64,000 bases of DNA from Leptolyngbya ohadii IS1 (GCF_002215035.1 NZ_NKFP01000004.1:683726-747725); one strand, 5' to 3'. Shown: positions 45,375-55,942, counted from the first letter of the stretch. Program-made: numbers and translations. Notes: generated by a model from the letters alone, not told the origin.

Positions 45375-47024
45375 TTACCAGAGTCCGCGCTTACCGCTGG
45401 GATGGATCGTTGCCCAATTGGTTCGGGCGGTTGCAAGCTGCTCATCAGTGATTTTTGCGCCCGTTAAATCAGCTCCACACAGATTCGCGCCCCGCAAATT
45501 GGCTTGACTGAGATAGGCATAGCTCAGATCTGCCCCGCGCAGGTCTGCCCCACCCAGATCCGCATGGCTCAGGTAAGCTCTGGCAAAGTTGGCGTTGCGG
45601 CAGATAGCTTGAGCAAGGCTGGCGTAGCCGAAATCGGCGTTAAACAGATTCGCGCCCTGCAAGTTGGTCTTACACAGCTTTGCGCTATGAAAATTTGCAC
45701 CAGAGAGGTCAACCTTGGGCAATTGAAGCAGGCTCAGATCGTGGGAGGTAAAGTCTCTTCTGCCTTTTGCATAGGCAGTCGCCAGCTCCTCGGCGTTCAG
45801 TTTGCGAGGCGCTGTTGCGGGGCGATCGTCCGTTTTCTTCATGCCTGAGCTGGAGTGGGGCAAACCGTCGATCGACTGCGGGGATCTGCGTCGGAGAGCA
45901 CCTGTCTGGATCTGGGTCAGGTCGGCGCGGCTATTGTCCGATTTTGCCTGCCTTGCCCGAATTGCCGCTGCCATGCGTGCAGAAGGAGACGAAGGAGAAG
46001 AATGGACGATCGAGCCAGGAACCGTTCCCTGAGTACGATTGCCAGAATTCCAGTCGGGTGTGGTTGAACCTGCCGGACGAGATCTGTGGGGCTGGTTGAC
46101 CATGCTGCGCGCCAGACTATCCAGGTAGGGTTCCAGATCGAGTGCCCGCAGAACTTCCGCTGCATTTTGATAGCGATGCCGCACCGATACTTCCAGCATT
46201 TTTTGCAGCACTTCGGCGAAGTGTTCGCTGACGTGAACGTACTGCCGCCACAGAATCTCCCCCGTTGCCGGGTCGTATTCCATATCCTTCGGAGATTTGC
46301 TGGTGAGTAAATAAAGGCAGGTGACACCTAACGCATAGATATCGCTGGCATAAACCGGACGCATTGCCATCTGTTCCGGCGGCGCATAGCCAGGAGTGCC
46401 GATCGCATACTGCGTCAGTGCCGTATTCTCTGAAGCATTTGCCCTTGCGGGGCTGACCTGATCCTTCACGGCTCCAAAATCAATCAGCACCAGCTTTTTA
46501 TCCTGGGCGCGGCGAATCAGGTTCGCAGGTTTAATGTCGCGGTGGATCACCTGCTGACTGTGAATGTATTGCAGCATTGGCAGCACTTCGCTGAGGAATT
46601 GCTTGACCCCTGCTTCGCTAAACGGACCCGATCGCTTGACTTCCTGCTGGAGCGTTGAACCGCTAATATATTCTTGGACGAGATAAAATTCCTGGTTCGC
46701 CTCAAAGTAATCGAGCAGACGGGGCACCTGGGGATGATTGCCCACTTTTCCCAGTGTTGTAGCTTCCCGCTGAAACAGCACCCGCGCCATCTGCATTACA
46801 TGCGCCGAGGTTGAAGCCGGACGAAGCTGCTTGATCACGCAATAGGGATTACCCGGCAGTGCCTCATCTTTTGCCAGAAACGTTGCACCGAAGCCCCCCT
46901 GCCCTAATGCCTGGACAACTCGATACCGATCGCGCAACAGCAGCTTTGCGCCACACGCCTGACATAGCTCCGTATGGGTTAAATTTTCGGGATGGGGACA
47001 GGCTGAATTTAAGCAGTAGCTCAT
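45375..47024 (-). CDS. spkB: SpkB-type Ser/Thr protein kinase with pentapeptide repeats
   Basis: 549 residues. A zinc-ribbon (CLNSACP ... CQACGAKL) precedes the Hanks kinase (about 33-300): GQGGFGATFLA (P-loop), VIKQLRP (Lys), YIHSQQVIHRDIKPANLI, IDFGAVKD (DFG) and GTPGYAPPEQ. A low-complexity linker (300-420) leads to pentapeptide repeats (A(D/N)LxX, about 435-525), which form a right-handed beta-helix. This is the architecture of SpkB in Synechocystis, linked to oxidative stress and motility. It is followed by DUF3493. Confidence 0.86.
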   Translation of the reverse strand: MSYCLNSACPHPENLTHTELCQACGAKLLLRDRYRVVQALGQGGFGATFLAKDEALPGNPYCVIKQLRPASTSAHVMQMARVLFQREATTLGKVGNHPQVPRLLDYFEANQEFYLVQEYISGSTLQQEVKRSGPFSEAGVKQFLSEVLPMLQYIHSQQVIHRDIKPANLIRRAQDKKLVLIDFGAVKDQVSPARANASENTALTQYAIGTPGYAPPEQMAMRPVYASDIYALGVTCLYLLTSKSPKDMEYDPATGEILWRQYVHVSEHFAEVLQKMLEVSVRHRYQNAAEVLRALDLEPYLDSLARSMVNQPHRSRPAGSTTPDWNSGNRTQGTVPGSIVHSSPSSPSARMAAAIRARQAKSDNSRADLTQIQTGALRRRSPQSIDGLPHSSSGMKKTDDRPATAPRKLNAEELATAYAKGRRDFTSHDLSLLQLPKVDLSGANFHSAKLCKTNLQGANLFNADFGYASLAQAICRNANFARAYLSHADLGGADLRGADLSYAYLSQANLRGANLCGADLTGAKITDEQLATARTNWATIHPSGKRGLW

Positions 47025-47413
47025 GCGGCATCACTCGCTGTATCAATCGCCAGGTGTCGCGGTCATGATAACGAGACTCGGTTTACACCCTAGTATCATT
47101 ATCTTTCTATTGGATTTTGAAAAGAGTGTTGGTCTTGCGGAAAACTATTTAAGAGTTACTAAAGTTACATCAGTAATCTTAAAGTCTCCGTAAACCCTCT
47201 AGTTTGGTGAGGGGTGAAACCCATCATTGCGATCACCTAACACCCCTACCTTCGACTCGACTATTGCAGCTAAAGACTGTTGCAGCTAAAAGCGCCAGCG
47301 CGGACGAAAGCAGTTTATTCAGGTCGCAAGCTTGAGATTCCAGCCTCCTAACTCTAGCCGTCTACTCTACTGGATTTATTAAGCGTCCTCTCTATTGTTC
47401 CCTGAAATTATTT

Positions 47414-47520
47414 ACAGGCAACACCACAGGCAACACCACAGGCAACAGGCAACACTACAGGCAATACTATACGTCTGTCACAGCGAATCCGTCTGCCACA
47501 GCGAATGAATTTGCCACAGC
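47414..47520. repeat. Two adjacent tandem arrays
   Basis: About five units of ACAGGCAACACC (47414-47467, some shortened), then units of the form GTCTGYCACAGCGAAT (47473-47520). Confidence 0.7.
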
Positions 47521-47887
47521 TAATCTTAAATCCGTTACAGCTGTCGCAACCGCAGAAACGGAAATGCCTGACTCTATCATCTCCTGACGTTCCTGCCATT
47601 GAGAACAACTTCAGCCTTAAATTTTTTATCTCTGTAATAAATTTGAGCATCGATCGCGATCGGTTTGGGTTCAGCACCATAATTTAGCGTTTGAGTTGAG
47701 CAGGTGAATCTACCGATCAGTTTTACCAGAGATGGCAGCTGTATCCGGAGCAGTTGGCAAATCACTTCAGCAAGGCATCATAAAGGGATGAATTGTGAAT
47801 GAAGTCGTTCAATTCTCTGAAGCAGGGATTTCCCAGGGAGTCCTTCTCCTCTTGCGTTCACGCTTCTGCCCAGGGGAGAGCAATTGT

Positions 47888-47936
47888 CTTATGAGCTTTC
47901 ATCAGCTTTATGAGCTTTTATGAGCTTTTATGAGCT
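47888..47936. repeat. TTTATGAGCT tandem repeat
   Basis: Four to five units based on TTTATGAGCT, one of them changed to TTCATCAGCT. Confidence 0.7.
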
Positions 47937-48469
47937 GAATCGGCAAATTCAATCAGCAAGCTCCCAAAAAAATGACATGACCTTACTCTAAGGGATGACT
48001 CTCCTGGTTCTGGATGAGAATTAAGCAGTCTTCGAGCTGCCTTCCTATTGGGTTAGAAGGAGATGCTCTGGACGGGCAAGGGAAACAATAGCGGACAAGA
48101 AAGACGTCGAATTATTTTAAGCCTTCTCCAGCGGGCGCAGTTTACTGCCAGACTCGTACTGCTAAATAGAAAACTAAACTTGTTGAAAAGCAGTTTTTGG
48201 TGACAGAAACATCCGGTAGTTCAACATTTTCCCCTCAGAATAGAATTTATAGGCGATCGCTACACCTCTCTCTTTCCTGTCCCGGCTTATTCAGGTTCAC
48301 ACGCAGGTTTGACGCCCATTAGTTTTAATTCAGCGGTTAGTCATTTTCCCGATCGTGCAATAGACTAGCTCCCTGGAAAAAGAAGCAGTTAATAGTGAAT
48401 TGAAGATGTGCTTATTTTGCAAATTGGGAATAGTATTGTGTACAGAAGTCTGATTTAGGAACAATACAA

Positions 48470-49096
48470 ATGCCAAAATCAAGAAAAACTGCATCCTCTG
48501 CAACCGTCACGAAATCCGCGATCGATCATGCCACTTCCATCCTTGAGGATTTGCCCGAAAAACCGAAGGAAAATTGGTCACTCCGTGAAGCCGTTGCCTA
48601 TCTTCAAGCTCAGATCTCCTCTGCATTAAGTAAGGGATACAGCTATGAAGAAGTTGCCCGGATGTTGACCGAACGAGGCATCGAAATTTCTGCTTCTTCT
48701 TTGAAAAGCTATCTCTCCGCTGCAAAACGCCAGAAAGACGCGACTCCCAAAGCAGGCAGAACGGGTCGGAAAAGCCGCAAGACGCTAAGCGACAAAACTA
48801 CGCTGACTGAAACAGCAACCCCCGCTGCTGTAAATGGAACCGCCGCAAAAGCAGGTGAGAGTCTCAACGGAGCAAAACAGGAATCGGCTGCACCCGAAAC
48901 CGCAGACAACCCTGCTCCCAAGAAGCGCCGGACGCGATCGTCAGAAGGTGCGAAGCCTCCAGAAAAAACGGCTGCAAAATCGACCCGCAGCACGACGGCG
49001 AAAACGGCTGCAAAATCAAAATCTGCTCCGCGCACAAAATCCAAGACCGAAACAGCCACCCCTGCTAAGCGCGGTAGACGGCAGAAGAAAGCATAG
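48470..49096 (+). CDS. Putative DNA-binding protein with histone H1-like tail
   Basis: 208 residues. Residues 30-90 are a compact helical domain: WSLREAVAYLQAQIS, GYSYEEVARMLTERG and ISASSLKSYLSAAKRQ, which looks like a helix-turn-helix. Residues 95-208 are Lys/Ala/Thr/Pro-rich with repeated KTAAKS, KSAPRTKSK and PAKRGRR segments, like linker histone H1 tails. I infer nucleic-acid binding, perhaps nucleoid-associated. No family name is certain. It follows the large repeat-rich gap, and a long 480-bp gap follows it. Confidence 0.65.
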   Translation: MPKSRKTASSATVTKSAIDHATSILEDLPEKPKENWSLREAVAYLQAQISSALSKGYSYEEVARMLTERGIEISASSLKSYLSAAKRQKDATPKAGRTGRKSRKTLSDKTTLTETATPAAVNGTAAKAGESLNGAKQESAAPETADNPAPKKRRTRSSEGAKPPEKTAAKSTRSTTAKTAAKSKSAPRTKSKTETATPAKRGRRQKKA

Positions 49097-49579
49097 ACAG
49101 CGGGCTTAGACCTACTTGTTCGGGCATGACACCCCCTTGGCGCAAGTATTGTTGCGCTAACCCCTGTGACAGATCCTTGATCGCGCGGCGATCGGTTATT
49201 CGATAGACCTCTTCTATTCCTAATTCAATGCAGTGAATCCACCCGCTAATCCGTTCAGCGGAGGACGCGCCGTCCTTTTGTCTGGCTTTATGCTGGGCGC
49301 AGTCGAGATTTCTGAAAGGGCAAGCCAATTTTTTTGAAAAATCCTTTGGAAAAATTCGGACTTTGTTTCGGGAATCCAGCGGCGAAGCTTTGTGGTTCTC
49401 TATAGCGGTGCAGAACAGCGGACGCTTCCTGACCTTCCGTGAAGTTTTACAGACGGACTGAACTGAGTCCTTATTCTTCTCGGTAGAGTGAAAGTAGCCT
49501 GAATTTCAGGTTTCGCCCGTTGAGAACCCGTTAAACGTGAATTCGTTAACACTGTTGAGGGGAAGAGGAGGAAACTACG
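49097..49579. other. Intergenic region
   Basis: 480 bp with no gene I can support. One minus-strand open frame (49065-49328) overlaps the H1-like gene and looks partly protein-like, but lacks a recognisable family. Confidence 0.4.
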
Positions 49580-50119
49580 GTGATCTATCAATCAAATCGT
49601 CAATCGAATCCGTGGCGTACTCTAGCGGAGCGGTTAGAAAAACCGTTAACAGGTTTATTTATCACGCTGGGTCTGGCGGTGGTGAGCCTTCCTGGCGGTG
49701 CCGTCCCCGCAGAAGCTGGCGCAACGCAGCGCAATTCCCGATCGCTGGCAGATGGCGTTTACCTCTACGGACAATCCGCAGAGCCAGAGCAGATCGGTGC
49801 TGCTTATATGGTCTTTGAAGTGAACCAGGGCAATGTAACGGGCGCATTCTATATGCCGCGCTCTTCTTTCGACTGCTTCCACGGTCAGTTTGAAGCCAAC
49901 CGATTAGCATTGTCGGTGATCGACAGCTATGAGCAAACCGAGTATCCCTATGCGATCGCCTTAGATTCCTCTAATCCAGTAGCAATGACAGGCGAAGAAA
50001 CGATCGCTCCGGTGGGACTGGAAGGATTCGAGCGAATCGATCAGCTTAGCGAAAACGACCAGCGGATTCTCTCGACCTGTCAGGCAGAACTGAAGCCTGA
50101 TTCTGCAACGGGAAATTAA
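49580..50119 (+). CDS. Exported protein of unknown function
   Basis: 179 residues. A signal peptide is visible (basic start, then the hydrophobic LTGLFITLGLAVVSLPG, then AVPAEAGA cleavage region near 48). The mature part has LADGVYLYGQSAEPEQIGAAY and NVTGAFYMPRSSFDCFHGQ, with two Cys that could pair (near 101 and 173). Such small exported proteins are conserved in filamentous cyanobacteria; no function known. The GTG at 49580 follows GGAGGAAA. Confidence 0.65.
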   Translation: MIYQSNRQSNPWRTLAERLEKPLTGLFITLGLAVVSLPGGAVPAEAGATQRNSRSLADGVYLYGQSAEPEQIGAAYMVFEVNQGNVTGAFYMPRSSFDCFHGQFEANRLALSVIDSYEQTEYPYAIALDSSNPVAMTGEETIAPVGLEGFERIDQLSENDQRILSTCQAELKPDSATGN

Positions 50120-50262
50120 GCGATTTGCCTTGGGTGGCTGCGCGACGCGATGGTTTGTCATCAGGTTGAAGTTTCTAGATTTCCCCTGGTTTGGCTCGCC
50201 TGCACCCTAGCCCGTATTCAGGCATTCTAGGCTGTGTTTCTCTAGCCTTCAATTATCTCTAA

Positions 50263-50290
50263 CCCCCCAGAATTGGGGGGACTTTCTATA
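50263..50290 (+). terminator. Rho-independent terminator
   Basis: CCCCCC (50263-50268) and GGGGGG (50275-50280) around AGAATT, followed by ACTTTCT. It lies 145 bp past the exported-protein gene and just before the acetyltransferase gene. Confidence 0.65.
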
Positions 50291-50328
50291 TTGATAGTTC
50301 TTTGATTGTTTTAGTAGATTTGAGTCAG

Positions 50329-50769
50329 ATGGATTTATTAGAACTGCAAGTTGTAACCTTTGCGGCAGCGGCGGAAGCGATCGAGTCTGTGCGGCGGCAG
50401 GTATTTCAGGAAGAACAGGGCGTGTCGGCGGAGCTGGATTTCGATGGTCTGGATGATGGCGCGACCCAAATCATTGCCTGCTGGAATGGCAAACCTGTTG
50501 GAACGGCGCGGATTCGGGCTTTAAACGAGCGTTTGGCTAAAGTGGAGCGGGTTGCTGTGCTGCAATCGTTTCGAGGTCTGGGAATTGGTCAGGCACTAAT
50601 GCATAAGGCGATCGAACATTTAATTTGCGAAAACATTGCAGAAGTCAAAGTCAATGCTCAAATTCAAGTAAAGAATTTTTATGAACGTTTAGGTTTTTGG
50701 CAGCAGGGGGAACCCTTTTACGAAGCGGACATCCCGCATGTTGAAATGCGTAAAAGTTTAGCTGCATAA
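50329..50769 (+). CDS. GNAT family N-acetyltransferase
   Basis: 146 residues of the ElaA-like GNAT group: RRQVFQEEQGV near residue 24, the acidic DGLDDGATQIIA, GTARIRAL, then the acetyl-CoA loop VAVLQSFRGLGIGQALM near 81 and NFYERLGF near 120. It should acetylate a small amine; substrate unknown. The ATG at 50329 is favoured over a TTG nine codons before, which lies close to the terminator. Confidence 0.82.
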   Translation: MDLLELQVVTFAAAAEAIESVRRQVFQEEQGVSAELDFDGLDDGATQIIACWNGKPVGTARIRALNERLAKVERVAVLQSFRGLGIGQALMHKAIEHLICENIAEVKVNAQIQVKNFYERLGFWQQGEPFYEADIPHVEMRKSLAA

Positions 50770-51291
50770 AGCAAGCTCAATTAAAGGGATAAGTTAATTT
50801 GCAGATTGAAAATTTAATTATTTCTTAAAGTGTTACTAGCAAACAGTTTTTTATTTCGGTCGCTCATTATTGTTAGACTAGATTTAGGCAAATGCAACCT
50901 TTCAGAAGGGATATTACAAAGCTTAAAGAGTGAACTAATTGGTTTAATCTGAATCAATCTTGAGATAGATATCTCCTCTTATGTTTTCATCATATTCTGA
51001 CATTCAGATCGTCAATTAATTCTCCGACGCTTCAACTCTACTTCTTTAATCAAGTTTGCTTTGTAATAAAAACTTAATGTTCTAATTCATTTATACCGCC
51101 ATCCATGAGACCGAGTTCGTGACAGTTGCATCCGTTAAGTTCTTTTGAATTCTCTCTGAGTAATTTCGTTCACGGTTCTCGTCCTCTAAATCGAATTTTT
51201 AGTTCTACGGCTGAGTGAGCAGCTTTTCCGGATTTACCTGATTAGTGCTTTCGGTTCTGTTTTTCTGCTGTGTTCGTCTTCAAAAAATCTT
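50770..51291. other. A/T-rich intergenic region
   Basis: 520 bp, A/T-rich, with no gene or strong hairpin. It may contain the promoter of the zinc-ribbon gene. Confidence 0.45.
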
Positions 51292-51480
51292 ATGAATACC
51301 TCCAATCTTTGCCCCTGCTGTTCAGAACCGTTGCTGCGTCATGCGCGTCGAGGTGGTGTCTACTGGTTCTGTCCCCACTGCCATCAGGAAATGCCGAACC
51401 TGACCACAACGCTAGTGGCTGCGCGTCAGATGAATCGATTGCTCGATCGGCTCACTTCCGAACTGGTAGAGTTGGTTTAA
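51292..51480 (+). CDS. Small zinc-ribbon protein
   Basis: 62 residues. Two CxxC knuckles (LCPCCSEPLLRH and WFCPHCHQEM) make a treble-clef-like zinc ribbon, followed by a basic/hydrophobic helix (TTLVAARQMNRLLDRLTSEL). Related short proteins occur across cyanobacteria and may bind nucleic acid or act as adaptors. Function unknown. A longer out-of-phase frame at this place is a shadow. Confidence 0.7.
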   Translation: MNTSNLCPCCSEPLLRHARRGGVYWFCPHCHQEMPNLTTTLVAARQMNRLLDRLTSELVELV

Positions 51481-51591
51481 ATGTTCTGGCTTTAGCATTC
51501 TGGTTCAAACGTTCTGATTCCTAGACCCTGGGTTGCCCTTACTTCAACTACTTTTCCAGGGTCGGCAAGAAGCTTTTAGTAAAGGAATACT

Positions 51592-52830
<1,239 letters not shown>

Positions 52831-52909
52831 AGTGTAATGGGTTGGGATTGGGTGGAGACTGGGAAGGGGGCGATCGGTGGGTGAGTTGTAGAGGGTTGCC
52901 GTTCATTAT

Positions 52910-53416
52910 TTATTCTTTGGCAGGCATTAAATAAATTGCGCCAGAAATGAGGGTGAGGAGAACGGCGAGCCAGAAGGAAACGATCGCAATCGTTGTCCAG
53001 GGAGCGGGAAGGGGGGCGATCAGGAGGGCGATCGCGGCAATTTGGGTGACGGTTTTGAGTTTGCCCCAGAGGTTTGCGCCGGAGATTGTGGTTTGGTTGA
53101 CGCGCCAGCCTGCGATCGTCAGTTCTCTTGCCAGGATGAGGAATACGCTCCAGGCGGGAATTTGTCCGAGTTCGACCAGCGACAGCAGGGGAGCCAATAC
53201 CAACAACTTGTCTACCAGCGGATCGAGGAATTTGCCCAGGTCGGTGACTTGATTGAGCCTTCGTGCCAGATAGCCATCGAGCCAGTCAGTTCCGGCAGCT
53301 ACAAGGAAAATGCCAACGGCGATCCAGCGGGTGCGATCGGTTGGGTTAATTAGAAGCCACAGCAGGAGGGGTACTCCGAGCAGGCGAGAAACGGTGATCC
53401 AGGTGGGGAGGTTCAT
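52910..53416 (-). CDS. pgsA: CDP-diacylglycerol-glycerol-3-phosphate 3-phosphatidyltransferase
   Basis: 168 residues, four or five transmembrane helices. The CDP-alcohol phosphotransferase motif DWLDGYLARRLNQVTDLGKFLDPLVDK (D-x2-DG-x2-AR-x8-G-x3-D-x3-D) is complete from about residue 48. It makes phosphatidylglycerol phosphate, the precursor of PG, which is essential for photosystems in cyanobacteria. Start at the ATG at 53416. The frame continues upstream through the G/A-rich repeat, but those residues (PAPLLPCSPALLF) are repeat-derived and the start there is unlikely. Confidence 0.92.
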   Translation of the reverse strand: MNLPTWITVSRLLGVPLLLWLLINPTDRTRWIAVGIFLVAAGTDWLDGYLARRLNQVTDLGKFLDPLVDKLLVLAPLLSLVELGQIPAWSVFLILARELTIAGWRVNQTTISGANLWGKLKTVTQIAAIALLIAPLPAPWTTIAIVSFWLAVLLTLISGAIYLMPAKE

Positions 53417-53420
53417 GAGG

Positions 53421-53462
53421 AAGAGGAGAGCAGGGGAGCAGGGGAGCAGGGGAGCAGGGGAG
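53421..53462. repeat. GGGGAGCA tandem repeat upstream of pgsA
   Basis: Four units of GGGGAGCA preceded by one GAGAGCA. It lies five bases before the pgsA start (on the other strand the sequence is C/T-rich), so it may be part of the leader. Confidence 0.75.
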
Positions 53463-53626
53463 TATTGCTCGGTTTCCACCAGAATTGGGGGTTTGGGGAC
53501 GGTTTAGATCAGGGATCTAGACATCCTCTGCAACTTTTCAAGACAAACTTCAGTAAAAATAAAGGGCGAAAACTTAGAATTGACCTAATCCCCTATCATT
53601 ATCCAAATTCGATCGCTTTTATTGCT

Positions 53627-54010
53627 ATGCGTGTTTTTGTCCTATTGTTTGTCGATCCTCAGACCAAGGGTGAGGGAATTTACTCGCTGAAGCTCGGCGA
53701 TCGAAATACGATACTGATGTTTGAGTCGGAGGACGACGCGACGCGCTACGGACTCTTGCTGGAAGCGCAGGACTTTTTGAGTCCCACCGTGGAGGAAATT
53801 GACTCGGAGGAAATTGAGGAATTCTGCAACGATGCGGACTACGACTGTAAGCTAGTGCCCGAAGGAACGCTGGCAGTGCCGCCGGAAACCAATCTGGAGC
53901 AGATGGACTGGCAGGCGGAGGAAAAATTGGACGGGTCTTTGGAAACGGACTCGGAAATGTCTTTGTCTGAGCTAGAGCAAATCCGGCGACGATTGGAGGG
54001 ACTGCTGTGA
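53627..54010 (+). CDS. DUF3110 family protein
   Basis: 127 residues. MRVFVLLFVDPQTKGEGIYSL, DRNTILMFESEDDATRYGLLLE and SEEIEEFCNDADYDCKLVPEG are the DUF3110 signature in order. The C-terminal part is very acidic. Soluble, cyanobacteria-specific, function unknown. The ATG at 53627 is family-like; the frame extends 54 codons upstream without homology. It overlaps the permease gene by 4 bp (GTGA), a sign of translational coupling. Confidence 0.8.
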   Translation: MRVFVLLFVDPQTKGEGIYSLKLGDRNTILMFESEDDATRYGLLLEAQDFLSPTVEEIDSEEIEEFCNDADYDCKLVPEGTLAVPPETNLEQMDWQAEEKLDGSLETDSEMSLSELEQIRRRLEGLL

Positions 54011-55143
54011 ACTGGTGGCAAAAGCTAAAGAATAACGGTCTGGCACGGTTTGGGGCAGTGGTGCTGCTGGTGTTCTACCTGGTGGTTATCTTTGCTGAAT
54101 TTGTCGCGCCCTATGATCCCTATGCCTCCCAGCCCGACGGGTCGCTGCTACCGCCGACGCAAATTTACTGGCGCAATGATCAGGGGCAGTTTATTGGTCC
54201 GCACGTTTACCCAACCACGCAGGGTCCGGTGGATATTGAGACAGGAAATCGCTTGCTGAATGTCGATCGATCCCAGCCCTCTCCGGTGCGGCTGTTTGTG
54301 CAGGGGGATGAGTATCGCTTTTTGCAGGTTAAGCTGCCCTTACCGACAAGATTTTCCCTCACCGATCCGCGATTCGAGGAGATCGAACTATTTCCGGGAA
54401 TTCCGGGCAATCTGCATCTGTTCGGTACGACGGATCCAGGCAAGCTCAACCTGATTGGCACGGATGAGGCAGCTCGCGATCAGTTCAGTCGCTTAATCTA
54501 TGGCGGGCGGGTGAGTCTCAGCATTGGACTGGTGGGGATTTTGATTTCTTTCCCGCTGGGAATGCTGGTGGGTGGAATTTCCGGCTATTTTGGCGGCATG
54601 ACGGATGCGGTGCTGATGCGCGTCGTGGAAGTGCTGATGACGATTCCGGCGATCTATCTGCTGGTGGCGCTGGCAGCGGTCTTGCCTGCGGGATTATCCA
54701 GTTCGCAGCGGTTTTTGCTGATTACACTAATCACGTCGCTGGTGAGCTGGTCGGGCTTGGCGCGGGTGATTCGCGGACAGGTGCTTTCGCTGAAGCAGCG
54801 GGAATATGTACAGGCGGCAAAGGTGATGGGGGGCAAACCGCTCTATATCATCGTGCGTCATGTGCTGCCCCAAACGGCAACCTATGTGATTATTTCGGCG
54901 ACGCTGGCAATTCCGGGATTCATTGTGGCAGAAGCCGTGTTGAGCCTGATTGGTCTGGGGATTCAGCAGCCCGATCCATCCTGGGGCAATATGCTGTCTT
55001 CGGCAATCAACGCTTCGATTCTGGTGTTGCAGCCCTGGCTCGTCTGGGCACCCGCCTTTTTGATTGTGTTGACGGTGCTGGCGTTTAATCTGCTGGGGGA
55101 TGGGTTGCGGGACGCGCTCGATCCAAGGAATACTCAGCGGTAG
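54007..55143 (+). CDS. ABC transporter permease (DppC/OppC type)
   Basis: 378 residues. A first transmembrane helix is near 14-36; a 110-residue extracytoplasmic insert follows; then five helices from about 165 to the end. The EAA loop is GRVIRGQVLSLKQREYVQAAKVMGGKP-like near 255, with the usual Ala-Ala and Gly. The C-terminus NLLGDGLRDALDPR is the DppC signature. It should be one half of the permease of a peptide or nickel importer or exporter. No DppB, ATPase or binding protein is next to it, so the partners are elsewhere. Starts at GTG overlapping the DUF3110 stop. Confidence 0.85.
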   Translation: MNWWQKLKNNGLARFGAVVLLVFYLVVIFAEFVAPYDPYASQPDGSLLPPTQIYWRNDQGQFIGPHVYPTTQGPVDIETGNRLLNVDRSQPSPVRLFVQGDEYRFLQVKLPLPTRFSLTDPRFEEIELFPGIPGNLHLFGTTDPGKLNLIGTDEAARDQFSRLIYGGRVSLSIGLVGILISFPLGMLVGGISGYFGGMTDAVLMRVVEVLMTIPAIYLLVALAAVLPAGLSSSQRFLLITLITSLVSWSGLARVIRGQVLSLKQREYVQAAKVMGGKPLYIIVRHVLPQTATYVIISATLAIPGFIVAEAVLSLIGLGIQQPDPSWGNMLSSAINASILVLQPWLVWAPAFLIVLTVLAFNLLGDGLRDALDPRNTQR

Positions 55144-55144
55144 G

Positions 55145-55193
55145 GGGTTTGGGGTCTGAGTTTAAGGGGTTGCAGCCCCCTAAATCCCCCAAT
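55145..55193 (+). terminator. Putative terminator of the permease gene
   Basis: GGGGG near 55143-55149 pairs with CCCCC near 55185, enclosing a second stem GGGG-ttgcag-CCCC (55170-55183), followed by AATTTATT. Only a few bases after the stop. Confidence 0.55.
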
Positions 55194-55270
55194 TTATTGA
55201 TTGCCGCACTTGAAGCGCGAGGGGGACTTTGATTTGCTTGGTGAGATAGTTTGCAAGATCGGCGATCGAG

Positions 55271-55942
55271 CTAATGGAGTTCTCTAATCGGACTCTGCCC
55301 ATAAAACGGAACCACCTCCGCCCAGTGAGGTTGATCGCCCTTCAGCCATGTCTGATACGCCAATTCAAGAACAGCGGGAACCGTAAAACCCAGTCCTCCC
55401 TGGAGTTCAATCCGCTCATAAGGACGTTCCCAGGTGGAGAGAAACTCTTGCCAGGAGTCGATCGCCTGAACTCGATCGCTGAGTGTGACCTGTATAGAAT
55501 CGGTGGGAGAGACGGTATACATTGCGGTGTGGACTTCTCCCCGTTGGGCAGGCATTTCGATCGCGAAATCGATCGCCTCGGAGGGTTTGAGCGAGAGGGA
55601 GGAATAGTGTGACCAGACGGCAGCGGCTAGGGTGGAAATGGGGAAGAGGGGCAGGTTAAGCTGCTGTGCCAGGGTGCGGGCAGTGACAACTCCTAAGCGA
55701 GTTCCGGTAAAACCACCTGGACCTTTTGCCACGGCAAGGAAGCGGAGATCCTGCCAGGTTTGGGGCGAGAGAAATTCCTGGAGATAAACGTGGAGATGGG
55801 TAGACAAATCGCGTCCCAGATCCCAGGTCTGGTGACGAGCATCGCCCCGAAAATTATCGATCGCCAAGCCAAAGTCGGAGCTGGCGGTATGGAGGGCTAG
55901 GGCGTAGGTCGGCGTAGAAGAGGTGGAAGAATCGGCAGCCAA
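55271..55942 (-). CDS. tsaB: tRNA threonylcarbamoyladenosine biosynthesis protein TsaB
   Basis: 223 residues, ASKHA-fold YeaZ/TsaB, partner of TsaD in t6A37 tRNA modification. LALHTASSDFGLAI near residue 15, AVAKGPGGFTGTRLGVVTARTLAQ near 70 (TsaB signature GPGSFTGxR), and IEMPAQRGEVHTAMY near 127 match. The start is a TTG at 55942, since no ATG or GTG lies between the stop and the first motif in frame. Single gene, divergent from the WG-repeat gene with 92 bp between. Confidence 0.9.
   Translation of the reverse strand: MAADSSTSSTPTYALALHTASSDFGLAIDNFRGDARHQTWDLGRDLSTHLHVYLQEFLSPQTWQDLRFLAVAKGPGGFTGTRLGVVTARTLAQQLNLPLFPISTLAAAVWSHYSSLSLKPSEAIDFAIEMPAQRGEVHTAMYTVSPTDSIQVTLSDRVQAIDSWQEFLSTWERPYERIELQGGLGFTVPAVLELAYQTWLKGDQPHWAEVVPFYGQSPIRELH

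Larger units (their letters stand above)
47025..48469. other. 1.4-kb gene-free, repeat-rich region
   Basis: No convincing coding sequence: open frames in it translate mostly repeated units. It contains tandem arrays at 47414-47467, 47470-47520 and 47888-47936 and direct repeats TTGCAGCTAAA (47264-47290). Promoters of the SpkB-type kinase (left) and the H1-like gene (right) must lie at the ends. A decayed gene cannot be ruled out. Confidence 0.55.

Noticed and set aside
47408-47765. Minus-strand open frames in the large gap
   Set aside because: They translate tandem repeats (Val-Ala-Cys-Gly runs) and show no family features.
49065-49328. Minus-strand open frame after the H1-like gene
   Set aside because: Partly protein-like but overlaps the H1-like gene end, has no recognisable motif and no ribosome binding site.
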